Source: Oppiella nova (lineage: Eukaryota; Arthropoda; Arachnida; Sarcoptiformes; Oppiidae). From it: a DNA stretch of 36,127 nt. The notes below the pieces were generated by a model that worked only from the letters and a program-made list of their open reading frames with translations, did no database searches and was not told where the DNA came from. The position numbers were made by a program, and so were the translations under genes. The stretch lies in contig CAJPVJ010000151.1 of assembly GCA_905397405.1 (NCBI GenBank), positions 1-36,127 of the forward strand, read 5' to 3'. This document shows, in pieces, positions 12,031-25,693 of this stretch (position 1 is the stretch's first letter; each line of letters begins with the position of its first letter).

Positions 12031-12078
12031 ATGATATTAGTATTTATTAAGTGTTTAACATTAAAAGTATTGCAATCA

Positions 12079-15000
12079 TTAGCTGAGTTCAAAGCCGGCG
12101 CCCGAATCGACCGCGTATTTGAGCTTTTGGTTCATTTGGTCGATAGTGTCGATCTCAGGCAACTTCAACAGATTCATACACGTCGACGCCGTTGGCAACC
12201 GATTCGCCTCTCGGCCCGCATTCTGGATACAAAAGGCTGGGAACAGGTCTTTGAATCCCAGTAACGGAGGTCTGGAACAACTGGTCACGAATTTAAGCAA
12301 TTTTCGCCTTTCGTTTTCTGAGAACTGTTGGACAACTTTCCAGAAAATAACGATCACTTTGTGTTCGCTGTGATAACCGCCGCCATAATTGGTGTGCTTT
12401 TTAAGGTCCTCGATATCGATAGGTGTGGGCGCACCTGATATCAGGATTTGCAGCTCTCGGGGGTCGAACATCCGGAGCCAATCCAAGTCCAACACATCGG
12501 CCAATCCCTGCTTGAATGCCGCGCATTGCGAGCGGATCTGTAATTTGCAAATACTATTAAAAATGCAAAAATGTATTTTTATTTCATTGATTACCTGTTT
12601 ATTCAACCGATAGTCAGCCATCAAATGGATGTATTCAATGCGATTCAGTGTAGTCACCGGTATCTTTGCGCCGTTGGCTTTCAATTCAATCACTTGAGTG
12701 GTTCCCAATTCGCTAGAATTGATGTGTAAATTATGTACAAAATAGCACTCATTAGAGACAAACACATTGAATGAATGGACGTATGTTTGCGTCCATTAAA
12801 GGGATTACGGGTTTAAAGGGATTATTGAATGCAACGAAAGAGTGAATTTCATGTGAAAATAAATCAAACAATGAATGAAGTGATGAATAAATGTGAATGG
12901 ATTTCATACATACCTATTAAGAACAGTGAAGTCGAGCCCTAACTCAGTGACGTCTCCCTCATAGCTCTTAAGGAACATCAGGTTTTTGTACATAAGAGGG
13001 TCGAGTGAAGCCAAGTGATGGATCTCAACATCAGAGGCCGAGTGTCGGGCCAGCAGTTTGGCCATAAAGAAGGCGGCGAACGGCAACTCCACTAACATGT
13101 TCTCATAGATAGCTTTGCCGAGCATTCGGCCGATAAAGTAGTAGTGTTTGACATAATTGTCGACAATTAATGTGACCGAAGGGTTAGGGTATAGAAGACT
13201 ATCACTCGTTGACCCGAAAAAGCCTCGGTTTGGGTCGAAAGAAGTCTTGAGGACCTCAGATAAGAACTCTCTGAATATACCGCCGCCATCGATGCCCACC
13301 TCATCCATGCCAATGGCTGAGACCAACTGCACTCTAAGCGCTTGTTTTAGATTTGGTTCGTTTTCTGGCGATAACTTCTCGAAGGCGTCTTCGTATATGT
13401 AGTTCCTTCTGATGACCACTTGAATGGTAGGTCCCATCACATTGAATACGTTGGCGTCACCCCTCTGTTGGGTTCTGTCTATGGCTATAAGTGTTTGCAA
13501 TATTTTGAATCGATCCAGAAATGAGACAACAAATGGGATTTCTTGCAAAATCGTCACATTTCGTACTTCACTGGTCGAGAGGGGCGGTCCGTGTTCTTCG
13601 AGCTCTTCTCTGGACAGGTGTCTGATTCCTATGAACTCTCTATACATAGACCTCCTCTGTTGTATTCCTATCCTAAAATTGGTCGGTCTCTCCACAGGAA
13701 TGGACACCGTTTTACTGATCCAGTGGTCGGTCGGACAGAATTGTCTCCTCGAGTCTCTAGAGTGCAGTTGTCTTAACAGTTTGACACAAGACTTGAATAG
13801 TTTCATCCAATGACGCGTCACATCCTTGTGGTCATCGGTTTGGTTGACAGGTTTGAGGGCATTATGATAGTCTTGTCGTATAGCGGGTCGGGTGTCATCG
13901 TATGCCAACTCTACTAATCCAATGCATACGTCTCTCAATGTTAGACCCATTGAAGCCAACTCTGAGAGAGTGAAGGGAATGGCAGATGAATGAGATTGAG
14001 TGATGACCTCAAAGCTAGAATCCATGTCTCTATAGAACTCGACGTCGTCTAATGTGGGGAACAAATAGCTGAATAAAGTGCAGAAAAGCGTCAATTCTGG
14101 GAGAACTTGGTTCCACTGAACGGCCGCCAACTGGAGGCCACGGCTTAGAATATAGAGCAGATAAGTGGGCGCACCGAACACCGATGGGGTCGACACCGAT
14201 GTGATGTATTTCCATAGGATTCGTAAGAAATCTGGTTTAAAAGCCAATGTGTATAACAATCTTAAGACAAAATGAAAGCAAATTATTGAATTGATTCTCA
14301 TTGATAACAAATCTAAGCATTAATACCGATATTGATTGACAGCCAATGGGTGAGCGGAGAGCAGGGAATGACATAAACACGATAGAGATATTAGAATTTG
14401 GGAGTCATTGGAGAGATTATCTTCATTGGAAAGGCTAGTGATGACCGACACGTGTGTCGGTTCGTTAAGCATTGAAATCAATGGTTCGACTAGAGATGAG
14501 TCCGACGCCGACACATCATTGGCAATGCCGTCACTCACGTCCATAGCTTCACTTTCATCAGAATCCAAGTCGGAATTGATCCTCGAATTAGTTATTTGCG
14601 ATAAACTGGTCGAAAGTGAGCGCAAAATATGCAAGTATTTTATGACATATTTACTGTTCATTTGGTTGCACTGAACGCTAATTAATTTAACGACACTATA
14701 GAAGAGCCATATATTGGGCTCCAAACTAATGGTCAAATTATCACAAGAGTTGGGTAACAAACAGTCGATTATATACTCGACTTTAATGTTGTCTTTTGTT
14801 TGTGTCAAATGAGTGAACACATAGTTCCGGATTTGCGGACTAAACGGACCCTTTAAGGCCTCCGCTAAGAAACTCTTGACAATCAGGTTATTGTTGTGTC
14901 CATTGCTCTCCTTTAATGTCTTCAATGGCCGTAGAGTTAAGTCGAGAAGAGAGGCGGATAAAGGTGTCGGCGCTTTGGTTGTCGGCTCGAAAGGCTCCGG

Positions 15001-16030
15001 GATTTTGGTGTCCATTAAACATCTCATATGTTTGAAGAACTCATGAGAAATGAGATAATTCCAGACGGAGGCCAACACTGCCTCCACTTTTGCTACCGAT
15101 TGAGCACTACTTTTATAAACATCTTCACCCGTAAACACTTCCAACACCCGCATAGGTATTGCAATTGATGTCTGCGTACTGACCACAACCTCCAAGTACT
15201 TGACATTGAACTGAAGAATGCATTTGATTCGATACAACCAGTGATTGGTGTCGTTCACCACTTTTGCGGCGATACTGTCCCTCAGTTTCACCATTTGTTG
15301 ACTCAACCAGTTCTTCAGATTATCACAAAATTAATTCAAATCTAGAAATTCACTCAAAACTCACGAGTCTTTTGGTGTCTTTTGCGACCGAATAGAAGAT
15401 TATAAATCCGTGGATCAAGTGTTCGATGGCATCGATGTCTATGTTGTCACTGCTTTTGTTGAGTCCTTCAACGGTTTTGTCGAATTCGTGACGCATTCGT
15501 GAATACTATTAACCATTCAATCAATTGTTAATCAATTACTTCATGTCTTCACAAACACTTCACAATTACTTGTCTTTTGCGGAGAAGACATCCTCTGATG
15601 AAGGACTGGATCACAAGCGCACAGTTGGTTCTGCGTCTCAACTCCTGAAACAGACATTAATGGATCAGTTGAGTCTTCACAAACACTTCACAATTACTTG
15701 TCTTTTGCGGAGAAGACATCCTCTGATGAAGGACTGGATCACAAGCGCACAGTTGGTTCTGCGTCTCAACTCCTGAAACAGACATTAATGGATCAGTTGT
15801 TGAGTGGAGTCACTGTCTGGATGTGCATGAATGTCATACCTCCCGATGGCGTCTCTCTTCTGCCGCTTTTTCCAACAATTGCTGTCTTTTGGTCTGAAAT
15901 GAGAGACAAAGTGAGTGTGCGATGAGTTGATCATAGGATGAGATGAGTGGTCATGTCTTACGTCTTTGTGAGTTCCGCCCAAAGACTGTTGAGGTCTTCG
16001 TCGGAAGTCTCCGTCAAAGTATCCAAACAT
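12079..16030 (-). CDS. UBE3C: UBE3C HECT-type E3 ubiquitin ligase
   Basis: Minus-strand exons: 15962-16030, 15840-15893, 15698-15772 (and an identical copy 15570-15644), 15365-15505, 14327-15312, 12914-14260, 12595-12712 and 12079-12537. With one copy of exon 3 the protein is 1082 aa, against 1083 in human UBE3C. The N-terminus is MFGYFDGDFRRRPQQSLGG. Exon 3 encodes an IQ-like helix (CALVIQSFIRGCLLRK). The HECT domain shows KLSPENEPNLKQ, GIDGGGIFREFLSEVLK, GRMLGKAIYENMLVELPFA and, near the C-terminus, PTASTCMNLLKLP with the thioester cysteine at about residue 1050. UBE3C extends ubiquitin chains on proteasome-bound substrates and raises proteasome processivity. An AATAAA for this gene lies at 12048-12043, inside the 48-bp gap to WDR83. 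If both exon 3 copies were used, the protein would have two identical 25-residue IQ segments in frame. Confidence 0.96.
15545..15799. repeat. Exact 127-bp repeat, period 128, duplicating UBE3C exon 3
   Basis: Bases 15545-15671 and 15673-15799 are identical, separated by one extra A at 15672. Each unit holds the complete 75-nt exon 3 with its acceptor and donor. The intron left between copies would be 53 nt, so both could in principle be spliced in frame. The spacer-of-one arrangement matches the n-joined duplication at 21376. Confidence 0.95.
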
Positions 16031-16543
16031 TTGGTTTCAATTCAATTGCCAGTCATTGGAGTCATTGCCAGACAGACAGACAGACAGACAGACAGACACT
16101 CACTCTCTGTTCAGTCCATGCAATCCAACACTCATTCAAATGACTCTTCATTTCATTCATTTGTTTTGCTATTATTTCCACAATAAATGACGCTTTCGTT
16201 CACTCATTCACTGCCTTTGCATTGCAATTGGACTCACAATTGGATTCAATTGGATTTGCATTCAATCGGATTAACACTTAAATGATGCACACGTTTAAGA
16301 AGTTGTAATTGCCATCAATTGGCATCACTTGGGCTCAGTTGCACTCATTCACCAATTCATTATACAATGCAATCATTTATTATAAATTATCATTCAGTTC
16401 ACTTCAATACCTCATTTTTATTATACAATTACAATTATACAATTCATTACATTATAAATTAGCTACATATAACTCTAATTACTATCTATAAATTTAATTG
16501 TATTGTATTTAATAATCATTACAACTACTGTATATGATATCCT

Positions 16544-16591
<48 letters not shown>

Positions 16592-16672
16592 CTCTCTCTA
16601 TTTTTAGCGTCAATAGGAATCTAACAGAATATGTGTTATGTTTTTATCGGATGAGAAAATTAAGCAAAACTA
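16031..16672. other. Head-to-head intergenic region of UBE3C and the DUSP gene, with microsatellites
   Basis: This lies between divergent start codons. It contains a CAGA tetranucleotide run at 16069-16098, a patch of repeated CAATTGG(A) motifs around 16217-16262, AT-rich sequence, and a long CT microsatellite at 16549-16599. I see no exon. Both promoters are expected here. Confidence 0.65.
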
Positions 16673-17831
<1,159 letters not shown>

Positions 17832-19016
17832 AATAATTGTTATTTAATTAACGAGTTGTTTAACAATTATATATACTTTCTTCAAACAAATATTAGACAT
17901 AACATTAGAATTTTGTTAAATATTTATGATTTTAGAGTTATTTTTAGAATTAAATTCGTTATTAATTAAGTAGTTTAGCATTCATTTCGTCAATTATTGT
18001 ACTTTTCATAATTTGAGTTAATTTCATATAATATATGATAAAATTGTATTTTAAAAATATTACTGTATATATTTTTGTGAAACAATTATATGTATGGTTT
18101 TATCAATAAATAAATTATTATATTTCTATAGCATATGAAGCAAATATTAAACAAAATAACTGCCTATTTATAAGACTAGATATTATATATCAAATCAAAC
18201 CAATTATAAAATAATATATAAAAATGATAATATACTGTATATAAAACAATGATTTTGTTAAAATAATTTGTAAAATAATATGGTATTATGTATTGTGTAT
18301 ATCATTGGATTGGTTTTTTGTAAATACCTCTCATTATAGTAATAGGTCTCCCATTAAAACAGAAGTTTTCCAACAAATGAATGCTTTTAAATAAAATCAT
18401 ATGAAACCAAAGAAAACTTGAGATATGATAGCAATTATGTTATAATAAGAGCACAAATGTCTTCAACAACAACATTCACATTTCATTTGTAATCAATTTA
18501 ATCCGATTCTAACAATCAATTGTCAATAATATCAATGCATCAATAAATCTCATTATAACCATGTATTGTAACATGATCAGGTTCAATAGTCACCAAATTC
18601 ATTGTCATATTACTTATTAATACATTTAAACTAATGTTTCTAATATTTAAACATTATAATTATTAACTACAAATCTCTATAAACAATCTCTAAACTGGTT
18701 ATCCAGTTTATTAATGAAATTGAACCTGAACAAACTGCATTACATGGTTATAAGGTAAATGTTGATTTTGATTCATCAAACTACTTTATATTGTTTCTCT
18801 GTATATTTGAATTGATATAATAACAGTAAAACTATGCAATAAAACTCTTAAATACATATACTGTACAGTAATATGTATTAATTTTGCAACAATTTGGGCA
18901 AATAGGCGATCGTTTGAATGAAAGCAATGGTTTCATTGTTTGATACATTTCTAGACTTATTATATGTCGCAAAGACTTAACACTAAATTCAAAGTGAAGA
19001 CTAGGACTGAGTTCAC
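17832..19016. other. AT-rich tail-to-tail intergenic region, no gene seen
   Basis: About 1.2 kb between the DUSP stop and the synaptojanin stop. It is strongly AT-rich, especially 17832-18300, with many TATATA-like runs. I see no exon or repeat family. It should hold both 3' UTRs. Confidence 0.6.
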
Positions 19017-22000
19017 TCATTGAGCCGAACGACGGGGAGGAATGACCGGTGGTTTGGTAGCCGTTCGCGCCGGTATTGGCGGCGGATTTGATTGGGCCAC
19101 AAAGTCTTGTGTCGATTCCAAAATGGATGCCATATTTGGACGCAAAGGGATGGGAGGTGGCTCTTCATTAGTAATGGGAGGCAATGGGGGCGCGGGGGGC
19201 AGTTCGTAGAGAAATGGTGAGAGTGGGGGTTCATCCGTGTCTTTAAACGAGTCCACTCTGGGCGGTGGGGGCGGAGCACTCCTATCGGCTTCAAAACTTA
19301 ACTCAGTGTCACTGAGAGGTAGGGGCGGCGCTGGCATTATAGGTGGAGGCAAATCAAAACTGGAATCATGTTCTGATGCATCGGCCGATTCGAGGGCTTG
19401 ATTCCAACCATTGGTCGGTGGGGGCAGTGGTGCCGGTCTCACCGGTACTGGTTTTAGGGGCTTATTTGCGTCTGCGCTCGACTGCTAACGTATAGGAATC
19501 GTGTCAAACGAATTGCAATTCATAAAACATTTTCAATCAATATTTACCGGATTTTCATTCTTGGATTCCGTTTGTGAGACACTCGTGGGTCTGACAGGTT
19601 TGCAAGGGGGCGGACGTGACGGTGAAGCCATTGGGTTCTTTGGTGGGGGCGGACGCGCCGGTGGAGGCGCTGTTGGTGTTGAACGGCCTGGAAGTGGAGG
19701 CGGTCTTTCGGGTGGTTCACTGGAATCGTTCGGTGGAATTGGAGAGCTATGTCCTGAAGAACCGGAACACACGTCTGTTTCGTCGTCTACGATGTAAGCC
19801 ATCGGATCAAAAGTAGGTCCCAACGAGTGATTCATTTCATCGAAATCAATAAAATCTGAAGATTTCTCTGATAATGGAATCGTATTATTAATTCCAAGTT
19901 TGAGTTCTTCTTCAACAGATTCGATCCAATTCTTGGTCTTCAACTCAATTAAGAACGTCTTATTGAGTATAGATATTGAGCCCAATTTGGCCGCTTTCAG
20001 AGCGCTCTGACCCTCTCGGAAGGTGACCCTCAGGTTGTCGTCACCAAAACGCGCTAAAATGATTTCTCCCGACTCATTGGCCAGTCGTTTGAGGATTTGA
20101 GTGACAAATATCTCATCAAAACAATTGACACTATCGTCGTCTTCCACATCTTGAGGAGTGACGATAACAGTGGCGTCGAGTGGACCCAATTGTTCCAAAA
20201 CATTGCGAAATACTCGACACCTTTTCTCTTCGTCAACGATCAGGACTTCGCAGAAGATCTCTGCGATGACAGGCCTATGATCTGATGTTTTCAGTTCAGC
20301 TCTTCCGTAGTGAGCGATCTTTCCATAGTTTAATGAATTTATGTCCTCATCAGCACCGGTAGGATATCTTTTCTTGAATAGGATGCGGTCAGTATAGGCG
20401 GGAACTCGACATTTCTCACTCGTATCGTAGTCTTCACTATTGATGTCATACTTATAGGTGGGCGCAAAATAGATGTCTCCCTCGAGATAATTCCTAAAGA
20501 CTTTGCCATCATTTTGTTGACACTTGAGTTGATCGGAAGCGAGTAGTGTTTGCCAATCGCGGTCGCGAACCAATTGCTTCGCCTCATCGTTGGACAGATC
20601 TATTCTATAGTTAAAGTCTCCGCACCAGAAGACATAGTCGTGTGAATTCAAAGACCTTCCCATCGGGAAAGACATTCTGCGAGTGATCTCTGAGTAGTCG
20701 GCATTGCGTTCGGCGTACTGGTGCTGTCCGGCGGCGAAATGCGAACAAACAAAGCAAAGGGATGTGTTGTAGAACAAGAGTCGTATGGCGACCCCACCCT
20801 TATTGCCGGCCGCACCGCCTAATCCAGTCTTCACCTGATCTATGGCTACGTCTCGTATGAATGGCGCGTATTTGGGTCTCGAGAAGAGAAAGAGACAAAC
20901 GCCCACTAATTGAACGGATGTAATGAGTACATAGTTCTCATCCTTTGAAATGGTCTTCTGGAGCTCAACCATCCATTCCCTTTGGTTTGTAGTACTCGCA
21001 GCCATTATATTGCTTGCGTTCAGATCTACAATCTCTTGGAAGCCAATGGCAAAGAGATCTGTAGGCGAGTTGTCGTTGTCTCCTAAAGCACTAAACGATG
21101 AATTCAATGACAGATCCATAATATTTGGCACAAAACTATTCTTTTTCTTATTATCGATCAACCAATCAGACAACGGATCAGATCTTCTGAAGATAATGCT
21201 ATTGAAATGTTTGCCTCCGTTTACATTCCACGTGCCGACAGTAACCTTAATAGTGAGCGCTTCCGTAAATTCTAGATATCTATCGCACATCGCTATCATT
21301 ATATTTGATGGTAAGTGCAGGTAATGTACGGCCAATAGAGAGCGGGCTCTGTCCGAGTTCTCGTTGTTCAGTGATNCTGGTTTTAGGGGCTTATTTGCGT
21401 CTGCGCTCGACTGCTAACGTATAGGAATCGTGTCAAACGAATTGCAATTCATAAAACATTTTCAATCAATATTTACCGGATTTTCATTCTTGGATTCCGT
21501 TTGTGAGACACTCGTGGGTCTGACAGGTTTGCAAGGGGGCGGACGTGACGGTGAAGCCATTGGGTTCTTTGGTGGGGGCGGACGCGCCGGTGGAGGCGCT
21601 GTTGGTGTTGAACGGCCTGGAAGTGGAGGCGGTCTTTCGGGTGGTTCACTGGAATCGTTCGGTGGAATTGGAGAGCTATGTCCTGAAGAACCGGAACACA
21701 CGTCTGTTTCGTCGTCTACGATGTAAGCCATCGGATCAAAAGTAGGTCCCAACGAGTGATTCATTTCATCGAAATCAAATTTTAGACTTCTAAAGAGACT
21801 ATTACCTTAGCATAATAATTAAGGTTCAAACTCAAGAAGAAGTTGTCTAAGCTAGGTTAAGAACCAGAAGTTGAGTTAATTCTTGCAGAATAACTCATAT
21901 CTATATGAGCCCAATTTGGCCGCTTTCAGAGCGCTCTGACCCTCTCGGAAGGTGACCCTCAGGTTGTCGTCACCAAAACGCGCTAAAATGATTTCTCCCG

Positions 22001-25000
22001 ACTCATTGGCCAGTCGTTTGAGGATTTGAGTGACAAATATCTCATCAAAACAATTGACACTATCGTCGTCTTCCACATCTTGAGGAGTGACGATAACAGT
22101 GGCGTCGAGTGGACCCAATTGTTCCAAAACATTGCGAAATACTCGACACCTTTTCTCTTCGTCAACGATCAGGACTTCGCAGAAGATCTCTGCGATGACA
22201 GGCCTATGATCTGATGTTTTCAGTTCAGCTCTTCCGTAGTGAGCGATCTTTCCATAGTTTAATGAATTTATGTCCTCATCAGCACCGGTAGGATATCTTT
22301 TCTTGAATAGGATGCGGTCAGTATAGGCGGGAACTCGACATTTCTCACTCGTATCGTAGTCTTCACTATTGATGTCATACTTATAGGTGGGCGCAAAATA
22401 GATGTCTCCCTCGAGATAATTCCTAAAGACTTTGCCATCATTTTGTTGACACTTGAGTTGATCGGAAGCGAGTAGTGTTTGCCAATCGCGGTCGCGAACC
22501 AATTGCTTCGCCTCATCGTTGGACAGATCTATTCTATAGTTAAAGTCTCCGCACCAGAAGACATAGTCGTGTGAATTCAAAGACCTTCCCATCGGGAAAG
22601 ACATTCTGCGAGTGATCTCTGAGTAGTCGGCATTGCGTTCGGCGTACTGGTGCTGTCCGGCGGCGAAATGCGAACAAACAAAGCAAAGGGATGTGTTGTA
22701 GAACAAGAGTCGTATGGCGACCCCACCCTTATTGCCGGCCGCACCGCCTAATCCAGTCTTCACCTGATCTATGGCTACGTCTCGTATGAATGGCGCGTAT
22801 TTGGGTCTCGAGAAGAGAAAGAGACAAACGCCCACTAATTGAACGGATGTAATGAGTACATAGTTCTCATCCTTTGAAATGGTCTTCTGGAGCTCAACCA
22901 TCCATTCCCTTTGGTTTGTAGTACTCGCAGCCATTATATTGCTTGCGTTCAGATCTACAATCTCTTGGAAGCCAATGGCAAAGAGATCTGTAGGCGAGTT
23001 GTCGTTGTCTCCTAAAGCACTAAACGATGAATTCAATGACAGATCCATAATATTTGGCACAAAACTATTCTTTTTCTTATTATCGATCAACCAATCAGAC
23101 AACGGATCAGATCTTCTGAAGATAATGCTATTGAAATGTTTGCCTCCGTTTACATTCCACGTGCCGACAGTAACCTTAATAGTGAGCGCTTCCGTAAATT
23201 CTAGATATCTATCGCACATCGCTATCATTATATTTGATGGTAAGTGCAGGTAATGTACGGCCAATAGAGAGCGGGCTCTGTCCGAGTTCTCGTTGTTCAG
23301 TGATTTGCCCGTAAGAAGAATATCAATGGCTTCCTGTTTGCTGTTATCCAACAAATTGTTTTGTATGGTTCGCGCCACAGTTAGAGTGCCGTCTTTTAAC
23401 TATATTACAGTCAATGCAAATAATGTTAACCATTCACAAAAGTTATACATTAAGTGTTGTTTACCTTAGACTTGCCCTCCAGAGCGCCAGTTCCCGCATA
23501 TATTCTGCTCACTTGGTCTCCATTCTGAATCCACATATTCTTAAATACTTCTTCAAAACGAGAAACTATTGTTGACTTTTGGTTCAGTCCTAAAGACTCC
23601 AATTGTTGGCACAAAATCTAAATATTTAAACCATTTTAATGATAGGAAATGTCGAAACCAATAAAAACAAACTTCTAATCCAATGAAAGTCTGGACGCGA
23701 TTTGTTCTGTCGAGACAGTCGATGCAATTGATCCGGAAAGTGCCCGATTGTTGTCTCTCTACGACTCCCTGTTCTTCGTAAAAGAATCCAAATTCCTTCA
23801 AATACTTAACGATGTGTTCTCTGAGTATTTTTATATTCTCTTCTTTGCCACGACTGCAGAAGTGGTGATAATCGAAGGCTATGTAAGGAATATCTTTACC
23901 AAATCGAGAGCTCTTGTGATGCGCTTTAAACATCTTCCCAATCAATCCTTCGCCTTCTCTACTGCCCACTAAATTGATGAGCACTTGGTTGCCATACCTG
24001 TGCCGGATTGAGGCCAAGTGCCGGTCATATGCCGGTTGCGAGACCTCACTGCCCCGAGACATGCGGACCTTATGCGCGCCAACCTGTCCGACAGTCGCAA
24101 CTCAGTTAACATAACATTTGCAAACAATTTACGGCAACCAATGCATACCTGCATTCCTGTCTGTTCCCAAAACAAAGGTATCGACCCTCTGGTCATCACA
24201 TAAGAGGCCACTTTGTTCTCCAAGAAAATAAACTGTTCCGTCTCTACAAAGTTGGCTACATGTCCGCTATCATTAGTGCCCCTAACGTTGAAACGGGTGC
24301 CCACTCTCTCGCAACTGAGTCGTGATATAAGACATGCCTTGGCCTGGAGGTGACCCACATATACGGTGCTAATGGAGAGACCGCCGCACATGGCTTTCAG
24401 GAGCCATTTGTTTGTGTTGACCCCATATCTCAAGGGATGCACGTAAAGCATCCGATTCCAGAAAAAGCGATTGTCTGTCTCATGGGTTCGTACAGATCTC
24501 TGGGCACAGAGTGTCAGATCGAAAGGTGTTTGATCTGAGTCTGGGTTTAAGACAACCGAGAAATAAAAAGTTCCCGAATTCAGGATTCGTCGGACTTCCT
24601 GAATGCGCTCCACATCCGCACTGTTATTGCGAAGGGATATGAATACAGTGTCTGTGATCCGGAATATCTCCGAGTTGTGCACTTTGCCCACTGATACACA
24701 TCCAGAAACCAATACCAAATACAGTACGTGATTCGTATCACCTGTCGGGCCACAGATATTGTCAGCAACTCTTCAAATATTGTATTTATTGAATAAATCT
24801 TTATGCAAAACATGACAATTTCTACAGGACTCAATTCAAACACCTCGGTTATTACTGTATAAGTATAGGACTATTAAACTACAGTACAGTATTTGGCGAT
24901 AACTAGCAATATATTTGCAATTTATTAAGTATTTAAAGTTTGGGTTTAAAATTATTGATAATTGCAATGAATATGCAATACAGCAATCAATTTGCATATA

Positions 25001-25693
25001 AGTGACACCCAATTGATGGCAATTCACGTCATATAAACATTGTCTGCATTTGTAAAGCGAGTGAATGAGTGACTGAATGAGTGAATGGAGTGATTGCGAG
25101 GAAGTGGTGAGAGATTGGGAGTGAAGTGAAGGCATGCAGTGAAGGGCAGAGGAGAGGAGAGGCGAGCGCTGTATGAGTGGTATGAATGGGGGCGCAGACT
25201 GTCTGCCGAGGGGTGGAGGGGTTGTGGCAACAGATGTCTGACATGACAGCAGATGTGACAACAACTGTGCAGCTGTTCTGCCGGAGAGTACAATACATGC
25301 CAATGGATGCCTGAACAGCATACACTCACCCACTGATAGCTGAAGAACTCCTAGACATCCGTAAGCGTCCAAAACGGTTGAATACAAGTGACGCACAGAA
25401 TCCGCTTCAGTCGGACCTGTTGTCCAACAAACGCACAGTTAGTATGAGATAATCCTTACAAATGGTGGTACAGGTAGAGGCAGAGGGGGAGGGAGGGCTC
25501 GGTTGGGGTTATGGTTAGTGTCTAGTGATAGTGAGCACATGCAGAGGCAGTGGTGATACAGACTGAGAGTGGCGATGGCATCGGCCTCCAGAAGCAGTGA
25601 CTCGTGTTTGTAGTTCTTGTGGTCTAATAGGAGACTATAGACGCCGTTGTTGTCTAGTTTGTGGTAAACCCTCAACTGTTTGCTTAAGACCAT
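19017..25693 (-). CDS. Synj: Synaptojanin, SAC plus inositol 5-phosphatase
   Basis: Start ATG at 25693. Exons: 25564-25693, 25330-25416, 24149-24741, 23673-24083, 23465-23617, a long exon 23399-21477 (repeated as 21375-19548) and last exon 19017-19481. Read once, these give about 1253 aa. The SAC domain opens [17 protein letters not shown] and has [17 protein letters not shown] and the catalytic CIDCLDRT at about residues 390-397. The 5-phosphatase has [10 protein letters not shown] (about 536-545), [11 protein letters not shown] (about 741), PAYTDRIL (about 815) and SDHRPV (about 854). An RRM-like DUF1866 segment and a proline-rich tail for SH3 partners follow. Synaptojanin strips PI(4,5)P2 and PI4P from endocytic vesicles to release clathrin. 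As assembled, the long exon appears twice around an n, and the upstream copy has a 127-nt complemented block that creates a stop in the RRM-like part. The exon 1 donor is GTCTGT, off-consensus but phase-correct. Confidence 0.95.
21376..21376. other. Single ambiguous base marking a contig join
   Basis: This is the only n in the window, flanked on both sides by ends of the same 1928-bp sequence. It most likely marks a scaffold join of two overlapping contigs that were not merged. Confidence 0.9.
21779..21905. other. 127-nt block written as complement without reversal (synaptojanin copy)
   Basis: Compared base by base with 19850-19976, every position here is the Watson-Crick complement of its counterpart in the same left-to-right order. 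Positions on both sides (21778 and 21906) match directly. The block replaces part of the RRM-like region and introduces a stop on the coding strand. The 19850-19976 version is the correct one because it encodes the expected protein. Confidence 0.97.

Larger units (their letters stand above)
19448..23304. repeat. 1928-bp duplication joined by a single n
   Basis: Bases 19448-21375 are repeated at 21377-23304, offset 1929, with one n at 21376 between them. In the stretches I compared the copies are identical except for 127 nt (19850-19976 versus 21779-21905). The unit holds the start of the last synaptojanin exon, the preceding intron and most of the long exon, cut at arbitrary points. That is what overlapping contig ends look like, not a gene duplication. 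Confidence 0.95.

Noticed and set aside
10188-16599. CT and CAGA microsatellites as CRISPR-like or regulatory arrays
   Set aside because: They are simple short tandem repeats without spacers, in a eukaryotic genome.
21779-21905. An insertion or small inversion in the synaptojanin copy
   Set aside because: An inversion would appear as the reverse complement. The block is complementary in the same direction over all 127 positions, which is neither an insertion nor an inversion.
21477-23399. A second, separate inositol 5-phosphatase gene next to synaptojanin
   Set aside because: It is the same exon as 19548-21375, identical apart from the 127-nt complemented block, cut at arbitrary points and joined by one n. 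One copy gives a complete synaptojanin.
24836-25396. A 186-codon minus-strand open frame as an independent gene
   Set aside because: Only its first 28 or so codons are synaptojanin exon 2 ([13 protein letters not shown]). The rest is intron read-through with low-complexity sequence.
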